Assembly: GCA_026874595.1 (NCBI GenBank)
Contig: CM049313.1
Location: 70,610,659 to 70,674,658 of the forward strand
Origin: Sipunculus nudus
Lineage: Eukaryota > Annelida > Sipuncula > Golfingiida > Sipunculidae
Reading direction: 5' to 3'
DNA length: 64,000 nt
A program made the position numbers and the translations under genes. This document shows, piece after piece, positions 35,984 to 46,200 of this stretch (positions are counted from its first letter, which is position 1; every line of letters starts with the position of its first letter). The notes beneath the pieces are model-generated. The model had not been told where the DNA came from. It saw nothing but the letters and a program-made list of their open reading frames with translations, and did no database searches.

Positions 35984-36657
35984 ACTAGCCTAATTTTGCA
36001 GCTTTTATTTTCAAATTTCAGATTTTAACAGATTAAATCCTTGTGTATACATGCTGTGAAAATTAAATCCACAGTATTTTACAGGAAAAAAACGTGCAAT
36101 GGCCAAAGTTGGGCAAAATTTAAGGTACCAATTTTATATTTTTGCCAATATTTAAAAAAATTTAACAGATTTTGATCTAATTTTTGGTATACAATAAAAT
36201 TTTGATTAATTAAAGTTGTATTACTGGAAAAAAGTCCCTACATTTAACACTTATGGTCTTAAGTGACCAAATATCTTCCTGATTTTTTTACAAAGTCCAT
36301 TATGTTTGGGCCCATAACTTTTTTAAATTATATAATACTGACTTAATATCTGGCATGTACATAGGAACTATATAGAGGAATATTTATGGTTAATATGAAG
36401 AAAACCAGATGAGTGGTTTTGATATTAGGCAGTCCTGAAGTGTGAAAATGGATTTCTAATAAAAAATTGAGGTTTTTCCTTAATATCTCGAAGGAACGAA
36501 GTCCTATTGACCCAATTTTCGGCATGGTAGGAGATTTTGGGGACATCTAACAGTATGCCGAATTTCAGATTTGTAGGTCCAACGGTGTCGACGGACATCC
36601 GGACGACGGACAATGGACCACGACTATAGCTCAGATGACTTATAGTCAGCTGAGCTA
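35984..36657 (+). mobile_element. Family E element, copy 2, right part
   Basis: Resumes family E core sequence (CATGCTGTGAAAATTAAATC) after the family D insert and ends with GGACGACGGACAATGGACC and the double hairpin finishing AGTCAGCTGAGCTA. Together with 32089-34531 it forms one element about 3.1 kb long. Confidence 0.75.
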
Positions 36658-37187
36658 ATTATCAGCTTCGTATATTTATCACCTTTACTAAAGGACCTAA
36701 GGCTGTCCTGTATATTTGCAAGGCATTAATTTTTATATGAAGACATAGGTTATTACCTATTAATAACATATTCTGGTTTTCTACTAGAACTTATTATCAT
36801 GCATATATAATCTACAATTGCCACTAGTTCAAATGTGTTCGAATAGTACCTCGCTCCAGGGGTACTTTCTAAAGTACCTGTACCTAAGTACTTTACATAA
36901 ATGCTGTACCTTACAATTTCACAAGTACCTGTACTTAGGCAGTGTCACATGTACCTATTATCAACCCTGATAATTAGATTTTTACTTGTTTCAGACCCTG
37001 ACAGACCTCACATTTGAGTGGAATAGCCCTCCTGGAGTACTGGTGACGGCTGGACTACGTAGAGGTCCGCTACAATATGTTTGTCATTTATATATACTGC
37101 CCTGTATACTTTTATATTCAATTTTTGCAACAATACAACTGTTTGTAATATGTAATGTAAGAGTGCATTCTTACCCCATTATGCAAA
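36658..37187. other. Intron 1 spacer with a GTAC-rich segment
   Basis: 36840-36960 repeats GTACCTGTAC-type motifs irregularly. Nothing else is recognised. Confidence 0.4.
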
Positions 37188-38787
37188 ACAAGGGACCCAT
37201 GCGTCACGGCGCTTATCTGTTATATATGATCACAAAATATGATCTGGAAATGAGGCACATGCTGGTTTTGTGTGGTAATAAATATAAGCTGTATTATGAG
37301 TTGTTGATGTTTAGCTTATAATGTAAGATTTTGATAGTATCTTTGGAGACAGGGAAGAAGACTGATGTCATTTATATTATTTACAAATGGAGTGCTTTTG
37401 TCACACAGGTTTTGACTTGGTCATATAATTTCATCTACATTACAGTATAAGTATTTGAAAAACTGTCCATTAAAAGTCATGTTAATTATGCTTTTTACAA
37501 ATGAGATAACATTTATTTAATAATTGCAGGTTATCCCTACCAGAGAGTAGTACTACATATAATATAAGAGTTTAACTATTTATTAACATTTAAAAACAAA
37601 TATTGTAATTAAGTATACACACTGTTGGTTGAATGAGGGACAAACAATATCATTGTGCTAATTACTATCTTAGCTATAAATTGTTACTGGAATTAATATT
37701 CAATGTCACAACTGGTGAAGTTTTTATTCTTTTGAAGGAAGGAATTCCTTATCTGATGAACATCCACACTTTCATAGCAATACACCACTTTGTGGACACA
37801 ATTAAAGGTGCATTTCAATCACTGTAACCCTAGTGGTGCAATACAACATCTAAAATGTAGCATTGCCTAGAATAACAATGAATCAAATACAGAAAATAAT
37901 AACATTCATCTAGTTTATGCACCATCTGGGTGGGGCAGAGGGGATGCCTGCCAGATATGGCCAAGCTGAGCCAAGGCAAGCTGCCTGGAGTGGTTTATGT
38001 AAAGCCAAGGCAAGCTGCCTGGAGTGGTTTATGTAAAGCCAAGGCAAGCTGCCTGGAGTGGTTTATGTAAAGCCAAGGCAAGCTGCCTGGAGTGGTTTAT
38101 GTACCACGGGTGAAAGCTGTACTACTAGGTGGGACTGATGTAAACAAAACTTGACATAATGTAAGAAAACTTGAAAAAAGCTACTCTTTTCAACCAATTC
38201 CTTTGAAATTTCAGATTTTAAAAGATTAAATCCTTATGTATATATGCTGTGAAATTAAATCAACAGTGCTTACAGGGAAAAAATGTGCAGTGGCCAAATT
38301 TAAGGTACTGATTTTTTAATTATGCTCACGACTTAAAATATTTGCCAATTCTAATTTTGGGTAAACAATTAAATCTTGATTAAATAAATTTATATAATTC
38401 TGAATAAAAGTCTCCAGCTTCAGTAATTCTTATGTTTTGTGAGTAAATATATTTCCTGATTTTTTTAAAAATTGCATTATGTTTGGGCCCATAACTTAAA
38501 AACAATAAGCAATACTGGTCACCTGTTTTTTATTATGTACATAGAAAATGTATGGAAAAATATGCATACTAAATATGAGCAAAAACAGATCAGTGGTTGC
38601 TCTGAAGGGAAAAGTTTTTTTCAGTATGGTAGGAGATTTGGGGAAATCTAACTGTATGCAAAATTTTGGATGTGTAGGTCCAAATTTTTCAAAACATGCC
38701 CTGTTAACAAACAGCCAGACGGTCAGACGACGGACTAAGGACCACAACTATGTCTATGGCTCAGATGACTTATAGTCAGCTGAGCTA
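37188..38787 (+). mobile_element. Family E non-autonomous repeat element, copy 3
   Basis: Head ACAAGGGACCCATGCGTCAC, unique 5' region shared with 13464-13746, then one core unit and the GACGGTCAGACGACGG tail with the terminal double hairpin. At 1.6 kb it is the shortest complete copy, differing from copy 1 mainly in the number of core units. It contains a four-fold 34-bp tandem at 37970-38103. Confidence 0.8.
37970..38103. repeat. 34-bp tandem repeat, 4 units
   Basis: Unit GCCAAGGCAAGCTGCCTGGA plus GTGGTTTATGTAAA, four essentially identical copies. The other family E copies hold a single unit (33767-33795), so this is a recent local expansion. Confidence 0.95.
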
Positions 38788-39858
38788 AAAAGCAGAAATA
38801 CAAATGGTATAAATTCAATGGTGTCCATTAGGATGGAACTACCCCCAAACTCACTCCACTGAGGTCGGTCTTTTGATAATGTGCTGTTATTTACATAAAT
38901 AAAACATTAGGTTGGTATATTCTGTCTTTATTTCTCATTATAGATGAGACAGGGACAAGCTGTCGGTCAGGAAAATTAAGTGACAGTGAGGATTGAATCT
39001 TTGGGGTGGTGGGTAGAGTTTAGTTTTTACACACTGCCAAATATCAGGGATTCAATCAACTCATTTTTAGTTTAATCAGTTTTTACAGGCTTATAATTTT
39101 TGAGCTCCCAAAGAATTTCCAGTTGGAGCTACATTAAAGCATGGAATTACATTTTATTTTTAATATTTTAATTTAGTTTAAATCAGATATGCAATATGTT
39201 AATGAATTTTCTAATTCTAGTACTGGTGAATGTTTGTTTCACCAGTCTGTCTGCAAAAAAACCCACAAAAGCAGGTCAGTGAAAAGGATTATACATTAAG
39301 TTGATTAACATAAACAAAAACACGAGATGTTTTAATGTCTAAAACAGATGGTCAGAAAAGGTGGCAGACTGTGGTCAGTGTGGAGCTGACATAAACAACA
39401 GGTCAAATAACAGGTTGTTGATACATGAAACATAAACAAATCACAGTCAGCAAATATGCAATTTTCCAGAAAGTTCCAGGCTGCGGGCTGCTTCTTTCAA
39501 TGTGTTGCCGGCTTTTGCCAAACAAATCCGTCTTCTCAATATAGATTCTAGTATCTGTGTATATGCTAAAAACATGTTCTATATTACAACAAACGAGACA
39601 GCTGGGAAATGGGGTGCAAATATGTGTATTCTGTGGTTAACACTATCTGTTTACATCTTTGAATACACGGCAGTTAATGTTGTGTATGTTCCGGACGTAA
39701 CACTAACAGACGTTCGTCGTCATAAGATTACGACCAAAACAGAACTCTACGGGACTGCAGTGTCGTGACGGTTTCACAGCTGTCACGGTAGGCATGTTTA
39801 GCAGGGCCTAGGGGGTCAAAGTAACTGCGTGTGTTGTATAAAATAATATAATTAGTAC
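38788..39858. other. Intron 1, distal part near exon 1
   Basis: No repeat family recognised. An 88-codon plus-strand frame (39502-39768) has no recognisable similarity and is probably chance. Confidence 0.4.
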
Positions 39859-39933
39859 CGGTAAATTTGGTGTGATCGCCTGAGAACACTGATGGCAGTA
39901 GAACCGCTGTCTGTCCACCACGGCTTCAGCCAT
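39859..39933 (-). CDS. RNF126: RNF126/RNF115-like, coding exon 1 (residues 1-25)
   Basis: This exon starts at ATG 39933-39931 and encodes MAEAVVDRQRFYCHQC followed by nine more residues ending in NLP. C13 and C16 form the first half of the family's N-terminal C2C2 zinc finger; human RNF126 likewise begins MAEASP and has an RYFCHCC segment. The start context is favourable (A at -3, G at +4), and an initiator followed directly by the conserved finger leaves little room for another start. The exon ends in phase 0 at the donor GTACTAAT (39858 downward). The following intron is about 11.4 kb and holds two family E elements, a family D element and a minisatellite. The sequence around the exon is richer in CpG than its surroundings, as expected near a promoter. 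Confidence 0.93.
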
Positions 39934-40080
39934 TTTGCCTTGGACTCTCGTCTCTCGAGACCACCACCAGGCGGCGTCACTGGTTGTGGTGTCGTGGAAA
40001 ATGTCCTATCCTGTCCGTTTGTTCTATCTGATTATTGGCGCCAGTCGTGAGCAAACTGGTGTTTAAGAACGTATCGGTTA
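39934..40080 (-). promoter_or_regulatory. Probable 5'UTR and core promoter region of the RNF126-like gene
   Basis: This is the stretch immediately upstream of the ATG on the minus strand. It is more GC- and CpG-rich than the surrounding AT-rich DNA and contains a CTCTCGAGAG palindrome (39952-39961) and a GGCGCC palindrome near 40036. No TATA box at a usual spacing is evident. The transcription start cannot be placed from sequence alone, and a further 5' non-coding exon is possible. Confidence 0.35.
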
Positions 40081-40719
40081 ATTTGGACCCTTGGTCGATG
40101 TTGAATTAAAACTTCTTTATGGACATCTATTTACAATTTCAAAGCTCAATCTTGGTGTTATTATTTCAGTCAGAAATACCATTTCGTTTAATGAGTTGAC
40201 CTTTGTATTTTGTTATGCAATTCGCAACGATCGAAGCAGGGGAACAGTGTACGTATTCATGACTCTATATGAGTCATCTCCAGAAAATGTGTACATGTTG
40301 TGCATGGGCCCCGGAAGCGTTAGACCACCACCCCAGGGAGACAGTGCACGTGGTAGTTTAAGCTACAGATTTTACGTCAATACTCAATAGCAAGTCGAAG
40401 AAACGCATATAAGTGCATTTTCTCAATGTCATCAGCTTTCAAACCTCATGTAGAGACAATACATTAAAATGCAATCACACCACAAAATCATAAATCTGCT
40501 GATGCCTGCTAAATCACATTTTCTCAAAGAGTCACTCTTTTTTTAGGATTTACTGAAAATGACACTTATTACTCTTTTTTTCACTCTTTTCTGTAGCAGC
40601 ACTCTTTTTTTCTTTCATTTTTTTTTCAGTGAGAGAACTCTGATATAATGTATATATCCATATATTATTTATCTCAAGCTAGGCCTATAGCAATCTAGTT
40701 GGATCATATATACACATAT
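40081..40719. other. Upstream flank of the RNF126-like gene, nothing recognised
   Basis: A 99-codon plus-strand frame (40091-40390) has no recognised domain; the rest is AT-rich with T-runs. Confidence 0.4.
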
Positions 40720-41192
40720 ATACTCTGGTTGGCTTCATATTCGCGAGGCTTAAATTTCGCGATTTCTTCATTTTCAATGTAGGCTATATTGCGAGGGTTT
40801 TATTTTCGCAATTGTACCAGAATCTATGAAATCGAAGTACAATATTTTTCATATTTATTATAAAATAAAAATAAATACCACAATACCTCGCTCATTACCG
40901 TTTTAGTCACTGTATTATAACCTGTCTCATAATCGATGTTTTGACAGTTACCATTAAGTGTTCGCATGAAAAGGTTGCGATACCTTCCACATTTTATGTT
41001 GTTGATTTACAAACTTTGTTTTGAGAGGTGTAATAAATAATTCATTTTTGCAGAATCTGAAGATGCATCGTATCTTCTTGATCATCCTCGATAAAAGGGC
41101 AGCTTATTCCAGAGGGTTCATATTCGCGATTATATCCTATTCGCGAATATAGCGAAAATAAATCTCTCGCGAACAAAAAGGCAACCACTTGT
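40720..41192. mobile_element. MITE-like repeat with imperfect TIRs
   Basis: ACTCTGGTTGGCTTCATATT with CGCGAGGCTTAAATTTCGCG at the left and its imperfect inverse (TTCGCTATATTCGCG, AATCTCTCGCGAAC, GGCAACCACTTGTAGT) at the right. Several further TTCGCGA motifs lie inside. It directly abuts (TA)n at 41194. Confidence 0.5.
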
Positions 41193-41193
41193 A

Positions 41194-41251
<58 letters not shown>
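41194..41251. repeat. (TA)n microsatellite
   Basis: About 58 bp of TA. Confidence 0.95.
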
Positions 41252-41253
<2 letters not shown>

Positions 41254-41740
41254 TGGTGTTTGAATTAGATCTATTTTTAAGGTCTAATTCTAACTCCATG
41301 GTAACACCTCTGTGGCGTCAATGTTGTACCAACTGTCGGTTTAAAATGTTACCAGTTCATTATCCAAAAACATACTTTTCCCATAGATATCATTCTGTTA
41401 GTTGGTGGATTTAATAAAGGCGTCTTATCACCGATCGGACCTTTATAAGCTAAAGGTAATCCTTTGGAGCTTTTATAAAAAAAAAGGCCATAACACATTG
41501 ATATCACCGCAAACAGGCTGCTTGTTTTGTTTATATCAACGTGTTTATAATGAGTGGGGGCCTGCCAAAATAATTAAAACAAATTCAACAAGGGCATCTA
41601 GCGGCAAGCCGGATAAGCCAGGGCTTTGCAAATGGCGTTTTGCAACACGTGACATTTCTAGCTCCGTATATATGCAACTTACCTCCTTAGGTTACACGTT
41701 TTTTCCAGTTTGTCAACATTGCTGTGTTTAAAAACACGTT
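41252..41740. other. Unassigned sequence
   Basis: Holds a 109-codon plus-strand frame (41402-41731) without recognisable domains; no other feature seen. Confidence 0.4.
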
Positions 41741-42129
41741 GATAATTTTTTTTTTATTTTTTTTTTCACATATACTTTATACTAATTTCATAAACTAATT
41801 TACATAACATTGAAATACACAAACTGCACATTCAATCACACATATTTAGAAGGTTTGTACCTAAAACGTTTTATATTTCAAATAAGAAAAAAAGTAATAT
41901 ATTGATATTCTTTATAAATGATGTATAACAGGTTCCCATTTTTCTTGATGAAATTCTAATATGTAATGTTTTCTTGCAAATCTATTCTCTATCAAATATA
42001 TATATTTTTCAAGTATTGAAAAAACAAGTTGTTAAACAAGTTCATACTTCTTCCATGGAGGCGTTTTAAGAATTTTTCATAACCAGAATTACCCTAAGAT
42101 CATTAATATATAGACAGATGAAGCCAGAA
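41741..42129 (-). mobile_element. Truncated retroelement 3' end with poly(A), copy 1
   Basis: On the minus strand a short frame ends HYILEFHQEKWEPVIHHL then stop, followed by an AT-rich 3'UTR and an A-rich tail (41749-41767). This looks like the 3' end of a 5'-truncated non-LTR element of a lineage other than the LINE at 59.9-63.9 kb. The frame is interrupted further upstream. Confidence 0.5.
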
Positions 42130-42337
42130 ATCAAAAATTCTGTTTCAAAAGGCAGGTGAATGGACAGCTTTAAGTCGAGTACAACGTGTTAATATTAGTT
42201 TGAAACATGGCGTTTTCTGGCAAGTATTATAAGTAAGATAAATGATGGCCTATTCGCAGGTAAAAATCTAAATAACAGTATATGTCACATGAAAATATTT
42301 ATAGTTTCTGCTCAATAGATTATCACACACACACAGA

Positions 42338-42338
42338 T

Positions 42339-42418
<80 letters not shown>
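42338..42418. repeat. (TA)n microsatellite
   Basis: About 80 bp of TA, with one AAA interruption near 42351. Confidence 0.95.
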
Positions 42419-42421
<3 letters not shown>

Positions 42422-43225
42422 GAGGAACGCAATTTAAGCCGGAGGTATAGACGTTGCAACCCTTATCACGATTACAGTCAGAATTCATGCTTGCAAATGG
42501 TTTGTTTCCCACAATCTAAGGGTAACAGACCAACAAAGAAACCATTTTGGCCTCACAGAAGAAGAATGGAACAGTGTGCAGATTTTAACCCATACGAGGG
42601 AAATTTAGACCTTTATATATGCATTTTTTGGGGCTAATTGACTCATCCCATGATAATGAAAAGACGTTTGCGATTGTTATTTGAACTGACGAAATGCCAC
42701 TCATTATACATGTATTAACAACAGTTACTGCGAAAAGGGAGCTCCGGAACTACAGTTACAGCAAAACTAATTAGTGTCAGAGCTTCCTGACAGATGGCGG
42801 CACATACATTAAGCGAAATGTTTCTATTCCACCGAGCGTGGTGATTGAAGTATACTGAACAATATGCATCATGACCTCACTCAGTAGATAATGCAGATCC
42901 TAGCTCTGCATGCCGATAATAGTAACTCCACCGCGTACCAAGGTACTACAACTGTTATATGGAAAACTCTGAGACTATTTGAGGCGTTGAAGCCAGCTGC
43001 GAGAGATCCAAAAGTAGCCATGACGTCAGTCATAAAGGGATATAATATATCAGCATTATCTTTTGTCTATGCAGTTTTCAGGGATTACCTCCATTTCCCC
43101 ATATCCACCGTGATTGTTGTAGTTTTCCTCTTTATATATCATATGACAAATGTAGAGGGTTGGGGGAATGGAGGACTGCAGACACAAGATCTGACCAAAA
43201 AAAACCCTCTACACACATGGCCTTA
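42419..43225. other. Spacer before the satellite structure
   Basis: No gene recognised. It contains a full palindromic CRE (TGACGTCA, 43021-43028) and, at 43150-43216, an inverted pair GTAGAGGGTT/AACCCTCTAC that borders the satellite array and reappears in part at 54488. Confidence 0.4.
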
Positions 43226-46200
43226 TTACCAGTCTGTGCCATAGCAGTGTCAGTGCAAAACGCCCAAACCACAGAAGCTGGACATGCAAGTCTGTGCTTT
43301 GTTTGTGACAGTGACAATCTTGTGACACACACCCTTTATGCTTGCTTATAAATTTGCTTGGGGAAAGTCTGTGCCATGTTTGTGACAGTGACAATCTTGT
43401 GACACACTCCCTTTATACTTGCTTGTAAATTTGTATACTTATATATTTATATATATTTGTATACTTTATACTAATTTCATAAACTAATTTACATAACATT
43501 GAAATACACAAACTGCACATTCAATCACACATATTTAGAAGGTTTGTACTTAAAACGTGTTATATTTTTTAAAATAAGAAAAAAAGTAATATATTGATAT
43601 TCTTTATAAATGATGTATAACAGGTTCCCATTTTTCTTGATGAAATTCTAATATGTTATGTCTTCTTGCAAATCTTTTCTCTATGAAACATATATATTTT
43701 TCAAGTATTGAAAAAACAAGTTGTTAAACAAGTTCATACTTCTTCCATGGAGGCGTTTTAAGAATTTTTCATAACCAGAATTACCCTAAGATCATTAATA
43801 TATAGACAGATGAAGCCACACTCCCTTTATACTTGCTTGTAAATTTGTTCGGGAAAGTCTGTGCCATGTTTGTGACAGTGACAATCTTGTGACACACACC
43901 CTTTATACTTGCTTGTAAATTTGCTTGGGAAAGTCTGTGCCATGTTTGTGACAGTGACAATCTTGTGACACACACCCTTTATACTTGCTTATAAATTTGC
44001 TTGGGAAAATCTGTGCCATGTTTGTGACATGTTTGTCACAGTGACAGTCTTGTGACACACCCTTTATACTTGCTTGTAAATTTGCTTGGGAAAGTCTGTG
44101 CCATGTTTGCGACATACTTGTGACAGTGACAATCTTGTGACACACATCCTTTATGCTTGCTTATGAATTTGCTTGGGAAAGTCTGTGCCATGTTTGTGAC
44201 ATGTTTGTGACAGTGACAATCTTTTGCCGCACATCCTTTATGCTTACTTATAAATTTACTTGGGACAGTCTGTTCCATGTTTGTGACAATCTTGTGACAG
44301 TGACAATCTTGTGACACACTCCCTTTCTACTTGCCTTTAAATTTGCTTGGGAAAGTCTGTGCCATGTTTGCGACAATGTTGTGACAGTGACAATCTTGTG
44401 ACAAACACCCTTTATGCTTATAAATTTGCTTTGGAAAGTCTGTGCCATGTTTGTGATAATCTTGTGACAATGACAATCTCGTGACACACACCCTTTATAC
44501 TTGCTTGTAAATTTGCTTGGGAAAGTCTTTGCCCTGTTTGTAACAGTGACAATTCTGTGACACACACCCTTTATGCTTGCTTATAAATTTGCTTTGGACA
44601 GTCTGTGCCATGTTTGTGACGATCTTGTGACAGTGACAGTCTTGTGCCGCACATCTTTTATGCTTACTTATAAATTTACTTGGGACAGTCTGTGCCGTGT
44701 TTATAACAATCTTGTGACAGTGACAATCTTGTGACACACTCCCTTTCTACTTGCTTCTAAATTTGCTTGGAAAAGTCTTTGCCATGTTTGTGACAGTGAC
44801 AATCTTGTGACACACCCTTTATACTTGCTTGTAAATTTGTTTGGGACAATCTGTGTCATGTTTGCGACATGACAATCTTGTGACACACACCCTTTATGCT
44901 TGCTTATAAATTTGCTTTGGACAATCTGAGTCATGTTTGTGACGATCTTGTGACAGTGACAGTCTTGTGACACACAACCTTTCTACTTGCTTCTGAATTT
45001 GCTTGGAAAAGTCTTTGCCATGTTTGTGACAGTGACAATCGTGTGACACACCCTTTATACTTGCTTGTAAATTTGTTTTGGATAATCTGTGTCATGTTTG
45101 CGACATGTTTGCGACAGTGATAATCTTGTGACACACACCCTTTATGCTTGCTTATAAAGTTGCTTAGGACAGTGTGTGCCATGTTTGTGACAAACTTGTG
45201 ACAGTGACAATCTTGTTACACACACCCGTTATGCTTGCTTATAAATTTGTTTAGGACAGTGTGTGCCATGTTTGTGACAATCTTGTGACAGTGACAATAT
45301 TTTGACACACTCCCTACATACTTGTTTGTAAATTTGCCTGGAAAAGTCTTTGCCATGTTTGTGAAAGTGACAATCCTGTGACACACACCCTTTATGCTTG
45401 CTTATAAATTTGCCTGGGAAAGTCTGTGCCATGTTTGTGACATGTTTGTGACAGTGACAATCTTGTGACACAGACCCTTTATGATTGCTTATAAATTTGC
45501 TTGGGACAGTCTGTGCCATGTTTTTTGACAATCTTGTGACAGTGACAATCTTGTGACACACTTCCTTTATAATTGCTTGAAAATTTGCTTGGGACAATCT
45601 GTGCCATGTTTGCGACATGTTTGTGACAGTGAAAATCTTGTGACACACACCCTTATGCTTGCTTACAAATTTGTTAAGGACAGTGTGTGCCATGTTTGTG
45701 ACAATCTTGTGACAGTGACAATCTTGTTACACACACCCGTTATACTTACTTGTAAATTTGTTTGGGACAATCTGTGCCATGTTTGCGACATGTTTGTGAT
45801 AGTGATAATCTTGTGACACACACCCTTTATGCTTGCTTATAAATTTGCTCAGGAGAGTGTGTGCCATGTTTGTGACAATCTTGTGACACACACCCTTTAT
45901 GTTTGCTTATAAAGTTGCTTGGGATGAGTCTGTGCCATGTCTGTGACATTCTTGTGACAGTGACAATCTTGTGACACACTCCCTATATACTTGCTTGTAA
46001 AATTGCTTGGAAAAGTATTTGCCATGTTTGTGACAGTGACAATCCTGTGACACACACCCTTTATGCTTGCTTATAAATTTGCCTGGGAAAGTCTGTGCCA
46101 TGTTTGTGACATGTTTGTGACAGTGACAATCTTGTGACACAGACCCTTTATGATTGCTTATAAATTTGCTTAGGACAGTCTGTGCCATGTTTTTTGACAA

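Larger units (their letters stand above)
5608..39933 (-). other. RNF126: Gene locus: RNF126/RNF115-type E3 ubiquitin ligase, 8 exons seen, 3' end outside window
   Basis: Eight minus-strand exons, each bounded by AG acceptor and GT donor, join in frame into 239 codons that follow the vertebrate RNF126/RNF115 order: N-terminal zinc finger (C13, C16, C29, C32), acidic then Ser/Arg-rich linker, an IVQQLL segment, DYAWG with GLDAIITQ, then NQLESTGAPPAPK, then RING-H2. In this family the N-terminal finger binds ubiquitin or BAG6 clients, and the RING recruits a ubiquitin-charged E2 for cytosolic quality control and receptor sorting. Intron lengths from the 5' end are about 11.4, 0.8, 0.75, 3.4, 3.6, 6.5 and 7.2 kb; most of the length is transposon. 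The last exon (final CxxC of the RING plus tail) was sought between 1 and 5607 and not found. Invertebrates usually carry one gene co-orthologous to RNF115 and RNF126, so either name would fit. No disruption of the reading frame is seen. Confidence 0.93.

Noticed and set aside
41402-41731. 109-codon plus-strand frame as a gene
   Set aside because: No recognised domain or splice context, and composition is similar to its surroundings. The frames at 40091-40390, 42891-43244 and 57239-57523 were rejected for the same reasons.
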